NCBI GenBank assembly: GCA_025800125.1
Contig: JAOXSF010000054.1
Coordinates: 1 to 48,530 of the forward strand
Origin: Marinobacterium sp.
GTDB taxonomy: Bacteria > Pseudomonadota > Gammaproteobacteria > Pseudomonadales > Balneatricaceae
Length of the DNA: 48,530 nt
Direction of reading: 5' to 3'
The position numbers and the translations under genes were made by a program. Shown piece by piece: positions 18,205 through 26,286 of this stretch. Positions within the stretch are counted from its first letter, which is position 1. Each line of letters opens with the position of its first letter. The notes beneath the pieces are model-generated. The model ran no database searches. It had not been told where the DNA came from and saw only the letters and a list, made by a program, of their open reading frames with translations.

Positions 18205-19221
18205 ATGTTTAAAAAGATAAAAAATAAATTCTCAACTTCTGCATTAGCACTGGCATTAGGTGTTGCAACCTTTACTGCTGATGTTTCTGCTGCCGAACAT
18301 AACTGGCGTTTCAGTAACCTCTATTCAAGAGGAACCGCTTTTGGTGAAGTCTATGAAAGCCTGGCGAAAAATATTGAACAGCTTTCTGATGGCCGTATCA
18401 GTGTACGGGTTTTGTACTCGGGAGAAGGTGTAGGTACCAGCGGATTACTGGGGGCAGTAAAGTCTGGACTGATTACTATGGGGGCACCATTCCAGTCGAT
18501 GCATGCAGGTGAATTACCGGCAGGTGTGGTTGAAATTGGCCTCCCTGGAGGAACTGACGACCCGAAAGAACTTCAGGCATTATTCCGTGATAAATGTTGG
18601 GACAAAGTACTGACCAACGCCTATGGCTCTCAGGGGATGGTCTGGTTGGAGCCTTATATTCAACCACCGGTTTATATTCTGACTAAAAAGCCAATTAACT
18701 CTGTTGCTGATTTTAAAGGCCTGAAAATTCGTGCGCCAGGTGCATACGGTAAGTTCCTGCGCAATCTGGGCGCTGCTCCGGTATCACTGGCCTGGAGTGA
18801 AATCTATACCAGTCTGGCAACCGGTGTTATTGATGGTTCTATCGGCAGCAATATGATTGACCACCGCGATGGTAACCACGTTGAGGTTGCAAAATACATG
18901 TACCCATTGCCATTGGCAGGCGCGCAGGTATTGCCGATTGTTGTTAATCGCGGTGCCTGGAAAAAACTGCCAGACGACCTGAAAGCTGCTGTGCGTAAAG
19001 CAACACAGATACACGCCGCAGACCAGCTGCGTTTGTCCCGGCAGTGGGAAGCTGAGGCTGTTTCCGAAATGGAAGCTAAAGGCCTGAAATGGAGCCCGCA
19101 GCCTGATGAAGCTGACCGCAAAGCCTGGGCTGATGCCGGTGCCAGCCTCTGGGATGAATATGCAGCTAAAGATCGCTACAGCAAACAGCTGATTGATATT
19201 TTGCGCAAAGATGCTCAGTAA
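18205..19221 (+). CDS. TRAP transporter solute-binding protein, DctP family
   Basis: 338 residues with a clear Sec signal: basic FKKIKNK, hydrophobic core 13-24, cleavage near VSAA (29-30). The segment GLKIRAPGAYGKFLRNLGAA contains the arginine that in this family contacts the ligand carboxylate, and LAWSEIYTSLATGVIDG is a family hallmark. A periplasmic receptor for an organic acid or zwitterion; the ligand cannot be read. The ATG follows GGGGAATGAG. It is first in a dctP-dctQ-dctM-usp unit and is separated from dctQ by a terminator-like hairpin. Confidence 0.88.
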   Translation: MFKKIKNKFSTSALALALGVATFTADVSAAEHNWRFSNLYSRGTAFGEVYESLAKNIEQLSDGRISVRVLYSGEGVGTSGLLGAVKSGLITMGAPFQSMHAGELPAGVVEIGLPGGTDDPKELQALFRDKCWDKVLTNAYGSQGMVWLEPYIQPPVYILTKKPINSVADFKGLKIRAPGAYGKFLRNLGAAPVSLAWSEIYTSLATGVIDGSIGSNMIDHRDGNHVEVAKYMYPLPLAGAQVLPIVVNRGAWKKLPDDLKAAVRKATQIHAADQLRLSRQWEAEAVSEMEAKGLKWSPQPDEADRKAWADAGASLWDEYAAKDRYSKQLIDILRKDAQ

Positions 19222-19313
19222 TAACGCTTCGTTATGAAGCCGTATTAATGTAAAGCTTCATCCATATAGTGCTTTATCTTTCTGTCAATTCCTGTTCAGC
19301 AGGAACTGTGCTT

Positions 19314-19336
19314 GGGGGCCGTGAGGCCCTCTTTTT
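19314..19336 (+). terminator. Intra-operon terminator between the TRAP receptor and permease genes
   Basis: GGGGGCC (19314-19320) pairs with GGCCCTC (19325-19331; one G-U pair) around GTGA, then five T. A second hairpin TTCCTG/CAGGAA lies just upstream. Partial termination here would give more receptor than permease. Confidence 0.7.
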
Positions 19337-19447
19337 ATTCGAGTAATTCCAGCCTGTCTTCCTGTGTGATTTTTAAGAGTTTTCATCTTTTTTCTACTCG
19401 AAGGGTAGCGCTGAATAGAATAATAGCCTTGTTGGATGCGCGCTATA

Positions 19448-19489
19448 TTATTCAAAGTATGTTATTCAATATATGCTATTCGAAGCGGT
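19448..19489. repeat. 14-bp degenerate tandem repeat, three units, upstream of dctQ
   Basis: TTATTCAAAGTATG (19448), TTATTCAATATATG (19462) and CTATTCGAAGCGGT (19476). The array ends 6 bases before the GAGG ribosome site of dctQ. Confidence 0.6.
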
Positions 19490-19504
19490 TATCTGAGGTT
19501 TTTT

Positions 19505-20044
19505 ATGATTGTCTCTGCTTTACGACAATGTTGCCATGCTGTTGATCTGCTGGTCGAAACCAGTGGAAAGCTGGCAGCACTGCTGATGCCGGTATTAGCC
19601 TCGGTGGTGGTGTTTGAGGTTTTTTCACGTTATATGCTGGACAGCCCGACAATATGGGCGTTTGATCTCTCACTGTTTCTGTTTGGTTATATTGCGGCAC
19701 TCGGTGGTGCCTATGCACAACAGCAGCGGGCGCATATTAATGTCGATATTCTTTATCTTCAGGTTTCTCACCGTACCCGTTGTGTTTTTAACCTGATCTC
19801 ATTTTCGCTGGGGATTTTTTTCCTGCTGGTTATTTTCAAAATGTGTTTTGAAAAATATGAAGAGGCGATTGAGTTTGATTTCAGGCGTCAGGGAGAGTGG
19901 GCTCCACCCATGTTTCATTTCTGGGTGATGCTCTGTATTGCGGCCGCATTGTTTATTTTACAACTAGTGCGTGACTTTCTGGCGGAAGCCTGGTTTCTGG
20001 GTACAGGCACTGCGTTGATTGAGGAGATCGACAATGGGAATTGA
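19505..20044 (+). CDS. TRAP transporter small permease (DctQ)
   Basis: 179 residues with four predicted membrane segments (about 20-45, 55-75, 97-120, 138-160), the usual DctQ topology; the VVFEVFSRYML block after the first segment is typical. It partners the large permease. ATG 19505 is chosen with GAGG at 19495-19498; the frame is open upstream to 19436, but that extension is encoded by the 14-bp repeats. It overlaps the dctM start by 11 bases. Confidence 0.85.
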   Translation: MIVSALRQCCHAVDLLVETSGKLAALLMPVLASVVVFEVFSRYMLDSPTIWAFDLSLFLFGYIAALGGAYAQQQRAHINVDILYLQVSHRTRCVFNLISFSLGIFFLLVIFKMCFEKYEEAIEFDFRRQGEWAPPMFHFWVMLCIAAALFILQLVRDFLAEAWFLGTGTALIEEIDNGN

Positions 20045-21359
20045 GCTGCTGACTGTAGTGCTGCTGGGCTGCATTCTGCTATTTTTTGCGCTGGGAGCAC
20101 AGGTGGGCCTGGCATTGGGCGGTATTGCCATGGCCGTTGGTTATATGACCTGGGGCGATGGTATTTTTAACATTATCCCATCGACGCTGGAGGCGACCTA
20201 CTTCAGCTTTATTCTGCTGGCGATTCCACTGTATATCTACATGGGGCAGCTGTTAACACGCTCAGGCATTGGCGATGCGATGTTTAACTTCAGCCAGATG
20301 CTGATTGGACGCATCCGGGGTTCGCTGGCGGTCAGTGTGATTGGTGTTTGCTCGATGATTGGTGCAATGGTTGGCATCATCGGCGCGGGCATTATGACAT
20401 CGGGCAGTATCGCCCTGAAGCCGATGCTGGAGCGTGGCTATGATCGCCGCCTGGCGCTGGGGGTGATTATGGCTGGTGGTGGCCTGGGTATTCTGATTCC
20501 CCCCAGTATTCCAATGATCATGTTTGCTGCGTCTACTCAGAATTCCGTTGGCCGTATGTTTCTGGGGGCGATGACACCGGCATTGCTGACAGTGTTGTTG
20601 ATGATTGGCTATGTCGTTATCAGCTGCTGGTTGAAGCCGGAGCGGGCACCGCTGGAAGCTGACGTAGACCGACCGGTATTAAAAGGTAAGGAAAAATTCC
20701 GCATCGCTCGGGATGGGTTGTTTTCCATGGTGCTGATTGTGGTAGTGCTGGGCAGCATTATCACGGGTATTGCGACGCCGACAGAGTCGGGTGCATTGGG
20801 TGTTGCCGGGGCGATTTTGCTGGCGATTATTTTTAAACGCTTCAAAGCTGACCTGTTTTTACAGGCCGGTTTCCAGACTGGTACTCTGGTCAGTGTCGCG
20901 ATGTGGATCATCCTGGGGGCGTCAGTATTCAGTAATTACCACCTACTGATGGGCATTCAGGGTATGGTTGCGGGCTTTACTGATAGCCTCGATCTGCCAC
21001 CGATCATGATTATCATCATGTTTCAGCTGATCATGTTATTGCTGGGGTTTGTTATTGATGAGTTCATTATCGTATTGATGTGCGCACCGCTGTTCACGCC
21101 GGTGGCAGTATCGCTGGGTTATGACCCGATCTGGTTCGGTGTACTGATGATTCTTAATATTCTGATTGCGGTACAGACGCCACCTTATGGTTTCGCACTG
21201 TTTTACCTTAAAGGCATTGCGCCTGCCGGTATTGGTATGTCTGAAATCTATAAATCGGTTACTCCTTTTATTCTGGTGAACTTGACCGTGCTGATTCTGT
21301 GTATGGTATTTCCGGACATTGTGCTCTGGTTGCCAAATGCTGTTATGGGGGTGGATTAA
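20034..21359 (+). CDS. TRAP transporter large permease (DctM)
   Basis: 441 residues, about 12 hydrophobic segments. The motifs SVIGVCSMIGAMVGIIGAG and MAGGGLGILIPPSIPMIMFA are diagnostic of DctM; it forms the sodium-coupled transport channel with DctQ. Start ATG 20034 lies 7 bases after GAGGAGA; the frame is open 15 bases further upstream. The universal-stress gene begins on the base after its stop codon. Confidence 0.92.
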   Translation: MGIELLTVVLLGCILLFFALGAQVGLALGGIAMAVGYMTWGDGIFNIIPSTLEATYFSFILLAIPLYIYMGQLLTRSGIGDAMFNFSQMLIGRIRGSLAVSVIGVCSMIGAMVGIIGAGIMTSGSIALKPMLERGYDRRLALGVIMAGGGLGILIPPSIPMIMFAASTQNSVGRMFLGAMTPALLTVLLMIGYVVISCWLKPERAPLEADVDRPVLKGKEKFRIARDGLFSMVLIVVVLGSIITGIATPTESGALGVAGAILLAIIFKRFKADLFLQAGFQTGTLVSVAMWIILGASVFSNYHLLMGIQGMVAGFTDSLDLPPIMIIIMFQLIMLLLGFVIDEFIIVLMCAPLFTPVAVSLGYDPIWFGVLMILNILIAVQTPPYGFALFYLKGIAPAGIGMSEIYKSVTPFILVNLTVLILCMVFPDIVLWLPNAVMGVD

Positions 21360-21803
21360 ATGATGTTACGTGAAATTCTGTTGCCGATTGATCTGTCCCA
21401 TGCACAGTGTACTGTTGAGCTGATCAATATGGCTGTCGGGCTGGCTCAGGGCCAACCGATGAAAGTACATCTGCTTTATGTAGATCAAAGCCTGATTCAT
21501 CGCGCAGGTTACCCGCATCTTAGTCAGTCAAGCTACGCTGCGCACCGCCAGCAGGCAGAACAGGGTATGGCTGATTTTCTTGATGCCCTGCCTGAGCCTC
21601 TGCAAGGCGTCAGTCACTGCTGCGAAGGCGTCGCCCATGATCAGATACTGGAGACCGCAGAAAAACTGGGCGTTGATGCCATTGTGATGATGGCCCGCAA
21701 ACCGGGTTTGCGTAGCTATTTTATTGGCTCGACCGCTGAACGGGTGGTGCGTCACGCGCATTGCTCGGTATTTATTGTAAGAGAACCTGATGCTGTGAGC
21801 TGA
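21360..21803 (+). CDS. Universal stress protein (UspA family), fourth gene of the TRAP operon
   Basis: 147 residues, single Usp domain from REILLPIDLSH to HCSVFIVREP. The C-terminal nucleotide loop reads GLRSYFIGSTAERVV, close to the TeaD type found with the ectoine TRAP system of Halomonas (known from the literature). There the Usp protein binds ATP and modulates transport. It starts immediately after the dctM stop; ATG 21360 or 21363 are both possible. The operon order receptor-Q-M-Usp matches teaABCD, but the receptor sequence does not establish ectoine as ligand. Confidence 0.85.
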   Translation: MMLREILLPIDLSHAQCTVELINMAVGLAQGQPMKVHLLYVDQSLIHRAGYPHLSQSSYAAHRQQAEQGMADFLDALPEPLQGVSHCCEGVAHDQILETAEKLGVDAIVMMARKPGLRSYFIGSTAERVVRHAHCSVFIVREPDAVS

Positions 21804-21820
21804 TATTATCGTGTTGCCAT

Positions 21821-21857
21821 ATCATCCTCCCTGTACCACTCATCCAGGGAGGATGAT
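21821..21857. terminator. 13-bp perfect inverted repeat after the TRAP-Usp operon
   Basis: ATCATCCTCCCTG (21821-21833) and CAGGGAGGATGAT (21845-21857), loop 11 bases. It lacks a T tract, so it may be an mRNA-end stabiliser or a Rho-dependent end rather than an intrinsic terminator. Confidence 0.5.
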
Positions 21858-21951
21858 GCTGGTCAGATATTGATAATACGGTTATCTATATACGGCTTCA
21901 TATCTGCCAGTTGGCCGACATATTATCCATTCCGTATCAGGGAGCGAATAG

Positions 21952-22884
21952 ATGCCATATCCGATTGATAGAAAACTGGTTATCGCGGTATCTTCAAGTG
22001 CGCTGTTTGATCTATCTGAATCCCATACCGTTTTTGTAGAGCGTGGGCCTAAAGCGTACAAAGCCTTTCAGGAAAGTCATGTCGATAAAGCCCTTGGTAA
22101 AGGTGTTGCTTTTCCGTTTATAAAGCGTTTCCTGCAAATTAATCAGCGATTTAAAAACCAGATTCCAGTTGAGGTTGTGTTGTTGTCAAGAAACTCCGCT
22201 ACGACGGGGCGTCGGGTATTTCGTTCCATCAACCATTATGACCTGGATATTTCAAGGGCGGCGTTTATCGAGGGGAAATCGCCATTTCAGTATGTACCGG
22301 CATTTAATGCTTCGCTGTTCCTCTCTGCCAATGAGGAAGATGTTAAAAATGCCATAGATGCAGGCTTTCCTGCTGGTGCCGTACTCCCCAGTAAAATTGT
22401 TAATGATGAAGGGGATGATGAGTTACGCATCGCGTTTGATTTTGATGGAGTGATTGCAGACGACGAAGCAGAGGCGGTGTACAAAGGCGGAGATCTACCA
22501 GAGTTTCACGAACACGAAGTAAAAAAATCGGGTATACCCCACGAACCCGGCCCATTAGCAGACTTATTTAAAAAGCTATCTTTCTTACAGAAGCTGGAAG
22601 ACAGAGAAGTCGAAAGGGATCGTCACTATAAACGTATATTACGCACAGCCATTATTACCGCCCGTAGTGCCCCTGCTCATGAGCGGGTGGTGACGACACT
22701 GGAGTCCTGGGGGGTAAGTGCCAATGAGATGTTCTTTCTGGGCGGCATGGCAAAAGAACGCATATTGTCACGGTTTAAACCGCATATGTTTTTTGACGAC
22801 CAACGAGATCATTTAAAATCAGACTCCGGGGATATTCCTATGGTGCACATACCATTTGGGATTGCTAATCGGGGGAATAAATAG
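21952..22884 (+). CDS. 5'-nucleotidase, cytosolic cN-I type
   Basis: 310 residues resembling the cN-I/NT5C1-type 5'-nucleotidase family. The HAD motif I, LRIAFDFDGVIADDEAEAV, is internal (near residue 165) as expected for this family, where the N-terminal half precedes the HAD core. Later motifs are AIITARSAPAHERV, LGGMAKERIL and MFFDDQRDH, matching motifs II-IV. It dephosphorylates nucleoside monophosphates in the cytoplasm. The ATG follows AGGGAGCG. It is monocistronic between a hairpin and a repeat array; no link to its neighbours is visible. Confidence 0.82.
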   Translation: MPYPIDRKLVIAVSSSALFDLSESHTVFVERGPKAYKAFQESHVDKALGKGVAFPFIKRFLQINQRFKNQIPVEVVLLSRNSATTGRRVFRSINHYDLDISRAAFIEGKSPFQYVPAFNASLFLSANEEDVKNAIDAGFPAGAVLPSKIVNDEGDDELRIAFDFDGVIADDEAEAVYKGGDLPEFHEHEVKKSGIPHEPGPLADLFKKLSFLQKLEDREVERDRHYKRILRTAIITARSAPAHERVVTTLESWGVSANEMFFLGGMAKERILSRFKPHMFFDDQRDHLKSDSGDIPMVHIPFGIANRGNK

Positions 22885-22976
22885 ATTGCAGGGTAACAAA
22901 CAGGCTGTGTGGGCAACCCCCGTTTTTATAGACCATCACTTATAAGCAGGGCCAGTTATAAATACGGTGGTTGCCA

Positions 22977-23054
22977 GTGCTAGATGTCAGTGCGAGTTAT
23001 AGGTGCGAGTTATAGGTGCTTGTTGCAGGTGCTTGTTGCAGGTGCTAGAGAGGT
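22977..23054. repeat. 13-bp tandem repeat, six units
   Basis: Units start at 22977, 22990, 23003, 23016, 23029 and 23042. They form two identical pairs, GTGCGAGTTATAG twice and GTGCTTGTTGCAG twice, flanked by two units beginning GTGCTAGA. The array stops 3 bases before the stop codon of the minus-strand permease gene. Confidence 0.9.
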
Positions 23055-23057
23055 TGT

Positions 23058-23948
23058 TCAGGCGGTGCTGTTGTGTGTGGTTGCGGTGGCTGGCTTACCT
23101 GCCAGCATCAATGCGGCCAGCACCACCATAAGGCCACCTGCCAGGGTGGCATTGTGCAGGGGTTCGCCCAGCAGGGTAACCGCCAGAATGACCGCCACTA
23201 CAGGTTCCAGTGTTGACAGGGTAGCGGCGTCACCCGCGCCGGTAATGGCTGCACCGGCGATAAAGGTGGCAATAGGAACAATCGTGCAGAAGAGCGCCAG
23301 CGCGGCGACTGCCTGCCAGCCTTCGCTGTTACTGGGCCATTGTGGTGGGTGCCAGGGTAGCGCCATCAGAAACGGAATAATACAGCCCAGCATAATGACC
23401 GCAGCCGAGCTGAGTGACCCCCGTGCTGGCAGTTTATGACTGCCATACAGAATGGCGCTGCCGTAGCTTAACGCGGCAAACAGTGCCCAGCTGATACCGG
23501 TTATATCGCCCTGCATGTCATGACCGCTGGCCAGCACCACACCGCCCAGCGCCAGCGCCAGCGCAACCAGCCGGGTGCGGGTTAACGGTGTTTTCAGAAG
23601 TAATGCAGATAACACGACAACAAATGCCGGGAACGAGAACATCAGTACTACCGCCAGGCTGACGCTGCTGCTATGAATGGCGTTGTAATAGCCTAGTGCG
23701 GCACCACCGTAACCTGCACCGGTCAGCAGAGCCGGGCCCAGTTGGCGCAGAGTTGGCAGTGGTGTTTTACGCCAGTAAAGCCAGCTCCAGAGCATCAGGC
23801 TGGCCAGTAAAAAGCGGCTGAGCAGTAAGCCCGCCGGGTTAACGCCGTTACTGTAGGCCTGGCTGGCAAACAGCGGCTGGCAGCCGTAGGCGATAGCTGA
23901 AATCAGTACCAGCAGCAGCCCTTTGCGATGGGATGATGACAGATCCAT
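23058..23948 (-). CDS. EamA/DMT-family permease (RhaT-like exporter)
   Basis: 296 residues, ten hydrophobic segments in two EamA repeats of about 140 residues each; the first starts GLLLVLISAIAYGCQPLFA and the second ISWALFAALSYGSAILYG. These are inner-membrane drug/metabolite transporters, often amino-acid or metabolite exporters; the substrate is not readable. I chose ATG 23948, preceded by AGGAAGG; the longer frame to 23987 overlaps the fdhA terminator. Confidence 0.85.
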   Translation of the reverse strand: MDLSSSHRKGLLLVLISAIAYGCQPLFASQAYSNGVNPAGLLLSRFLLASLMLWSWLYWRKTPLPTLRQLGPALLTGAGYGGAALGYYNAIHSSSVSLAVVLMFSFPAFVVVLSALLLKTPLTRTRLVALALALGGVVLASGHDMQGDITGISWALFAALSYGSAILYGSHKLPARGSLSSAAVIMLGCIIPFLMALPWHPPQWPSNSEGWQAVAALALFCTIVPIATFIAGAAITGAGDAATLSTLEPVVAVILAVTLLGEPLHNATLAGGLMVVLAALMLAGKPATATTHNSTA

Positions 23949-23976
23949 AAACCTTCCTGCAGAAATGCACCCATGT

Positions 23977-24002
23977 AAAAAAGCCACACCGTGAGGCGTG
24001 GC
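23977..24002 (-). terminator. Terminator of fdhA
   Basis: Read on the minus strand: GCCACGCC, TCAC loop, GGTGTGGC (one G-U pair), then six T (complement of 23977-23982). Confidence 0.8.
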
Positions 24003-24066
24003 AAAGGGATTAGAGTGTGCGCCCCTGTGAGGGCAGGGACGGGTGAGACATGTTTGAACCCGTTAA

Positions 24067-25257
24067 TCAGGCTGCCGCTACGCTGCCATGTGGGTCGATA
24101 ACGAACTTCTTCGCTGCGCCGCCGTCAAAGTCAGCATAACCCTGTGGTGCCTGGTCCAGATTGATCATCTGTACGTTTACTGCGCTGGCAATATCAACTT
24201 TATCGAATAGAATCGCCTGCATCAGGTTGCGGTGATATTTCATTACTGGGCACTGGCCGGTATGGAAAGAGTGAGATTTGGCCCAGCCCAGACCAAAGCG
24301 CATGCTCAGTGCGCCTACTTTTGCCGCGTCATCTTCGGCACCCGGGTCTTCAGTTACATAGAGGCCTGGAATGCCAATCTGGCCCCCGGCACGGGTGATC
24401 TGCATTGCGGAGTTAAGTACGGTCGCGGGGGCTTCCTGGTGGTGGTTACAGCCACAGCCATGTGCTTCAAAGCCAACACAGTCAACGAAGCAGTCCACTT
24501 CGCGCTCACCTAGAATTGTCTCCAGCTTGTCCGCCATATCGCCATCCTGACGCAGGTCGATGGTTTCACAGCCGAAACTGCGTGCCTGGGCCAGCCGGTC
24601 TTCAATCATATCGCCGACGATCACACAGGCTGCACCGAGCAACTGGGCTGATACCGCTGCGGCCAGGCCTACCGGGCCTGCTCCGGCGATGTAAACCGTC
24701 GAGCCTGGGCCAACGCCTGCGGTTACACAGCCGTGGAAGCCGGTCGGGAAAATATCAGACAGTAATGTCAGGTCACGGATTTTTTCCATTGCCTGGTCGG
24801 CATCCGGGAATTTCAGCAGGTTAAAGTCGGCATATGGCACCATAACGTACTCGGCCTGGCCGCCTACCCAGCCACCCATATCAACGTAGCCGTATGCCGC
24901 ACCAGGGCGAGCCGGGTTTACATTCAGGCAGATGCCAGTCAGGCCTGTTTTACAGTTACGGCAACGACCACAGGCGATATTAAAAGGTACAGAGACAATA
25001 TCACCGACATCCAGAAACTCGACATCGCGGCCTTTTTCCAGAATAACGCCGGTAATTTCGTGGCCCAGTACCAGACCTTCAGGGGCAGTAGTGCGGCCAC
25101 GTACCATGTGCTGGTCGCTGCCGCAGATATTTGTGGTGATAACTTTCAGGATAACGCCGTGGTCACATTTACGGCTGCCCAGGGCAAGCTCTGGAAATGC
25201 GATAGACTCAACACCGACCTTTCCTGGCCCTTTGTAGACAACACCTCGGTTGGACAT
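24067..25257 (-). CDS. fdhA: Glutathione-independent formaldehyde dehydrogenase
   Basis: 396 residues, zinc-dependent medium-chain dehydrogenase close in length to the Pseudomonas putida enzyme. Catalytic zinc ligands C45 and H66 (NICGSDQH, GLVLGHEITG) and structural zinc cysteines C96, C99, C102 and C110 are present, with the NAD motif IAGAGPVGLAAAVSAQ. It oxidises formaldehyde released by methyl-amine demethylation to formate, fitting the dgc and sox genes in the window. The ATG follows AAGGAG; the frame is open further upstream but that extension is unlike the family. Confidence 0.93.
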   Translation of the reverse strand: MSNRGVVYKGPGKVGVESIAFPELALGSRKCDHGVILKVITTNICGSDQHMVRGRTTAPEGLVLGHEITGVILEKGRDVEFLDVGDIVSVPFNIACGRCRNCKTGLTGICLNVNPARPGAAYGYVDMGGWVGGQAEYVMVPYADFNLLKFPDADQAMEKIRDLTLLSDIFPTGFHGCVTAGVGPGSTVYIAGAGPVGLAAAVSAQLLGAACVIVGDMIEDRLAQARSFGCETIDLRQDGDMADKLETILGEREVDCFVDCVGFEAHGCGCNHHQEAPATVLNSAMQITRAGGQIGIPGLYVTEDPGAEDDAAKVGALSMRFGLGWAKSHSFHTGQCPVMKYHRNLMQAILFDKVDIASAVNVQMINLDQAPQGYADFDGGAAKKFVIDPHGSVAAA

Positions 25258-25616
25258 GATCTGACTCCTTGCTGTTTTTGTTGTTGTGGCTGCCTTTGAT
25301 GGCAGCTTTTTGTTGGTGCAGACCCGGAACATATCCGGCTGACAGCAGGCAGAATTGTCTGAAAAAGGCATCTGAGTGTCTGAAACAGACACAATGTTAT
25401 GGTGTAACGAAAGTCGTGTGTATAAAGCGACAGCGATATACCTGCATGCGACACGCTCTCGCCAGAGAAGAGGCGTCAGAAAGACGGCGTCAAAGCAAGC
25501 GTGTCAGGGTGGGTGTGAACGTGGTGAACCCTGGGTGATGTGCTGAACAGGTGCAAAATGCAGAATGAAGAGGGGCTGATACGGCTCAGCCCGGAAAGTG
25601 TATAAACGGTTTGTGT
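25258..25616. promoter_or_regulatory. 359-base gap between thiQ and fdhA with inverted repeats
   Basis: No gene supported. For the fdhA transcript (minus strand) the leader holds a hairpin GCTGCC/GGCAGC (25289-25294, 25301-25306). Further upstream is an 8-bp inverted repeat GACACGCT/AGCGTGTC (25450-25457, 25498-25505) enclosing internal GGCGTC copies. On the plus strand the first hairpin is followed by TTTTT, but no plus-strand gene precedes it. Confidence 0.4.
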
Positions 25617-26234
25617 TTAACCGAGCATCAGGGCGCGGTCAGCCAGTTGAGTGACATCATCTTGCTGGTGAGTCACCAGCAGCAGTGTTTTCCCCGTGGC
25701 GCGGGCGGTATTGCCCACCCAGTTGACCGCCTGTTGGCGGGTAGCCGGGTCCAGTTCGGCAAAGGGTTCATCAAGCAGAATGAGTGGTTCGGGCCGTAAC
25801 AGTGTGCGGATAATCGCCACCCGCTGACGTTGGCCGCCGGATAGCTGTGCTGGAGTTTTGTGCAATAACTCGCTGACCTGTAAGGCTGCGCAGCCCTCAG
25901 CCAGCGCTTGCATTGGTGCAGGCCCGTCAAAGCCCAGTTGCAGATTGGTTTTGACGCTGAGATGCTCAAACAGATTGTGATCCTGAAACAGCATGGCGAC
26001 TGGGCGCTGGTTGGCAGGCAGTGCTAATAGCAGCTGGCCCTGCCAGAGAATTTCGCCCTGCTGTGGCGTGACAAACCCGGCAATGGCGCTGAGCAGGGTC
26101 GATTTGCCCACCCCGCTGCGGCCCTGAATGGCGACAATTTCACCGGCATGAATATGCAGCTGGTAGTGCAGGGGGCGGTTGTCCCGTGTAATAACCAGCT
26201 GGTTGACCTCAAGTGCGCAGGGAGTATCGGGCAT
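25617..26234 (-). CDS. thiQ: Thiamine ABC transporter ATP-binding protein
   Basis: 205 residues, a short importer-type ATPase as expected for ThiQ. Walker A GRSGVGKSTL (about 38-47), Q-loop in AMLFQDHNLFEHLSV, signature LSGGQRQRVAI, Walker B LILLDEPFAELD and switch histidine in VTHQQDD are all present. It powers import of thiamine or its phosphates with ThiB and ThiP. It is the last gene of thiB-thiP-thiQ, 52 bases after thiP. The identity depends on the operon; alone it could be any small-solute importer ATPase. Confidence 0.87.
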   Translation of the reverse strand: MPDTPCALEVNQLVITRDNRPLHYQLHIHAGEIVAIQGRSGVGKSTLLSAIAGFVTPQQGEILWQGQLLLALPANQRPVAMLFQDHNLFEHLSVKTNLQLGFDGPAPMQALAEGCAALQVSELLHKTPAQLSGGQRQRVAIIRTLLRPEPLILLDEPFAELDPATRQQAVNWVGNTARATGKTLLLVTHQQDDVTQLADRALMLG

Positions 26235-26286
26235 AGTCGGTGTCTGGGTTCCTGGTTAATGGATTTGCTATGCGAGTTAAGTCGAT

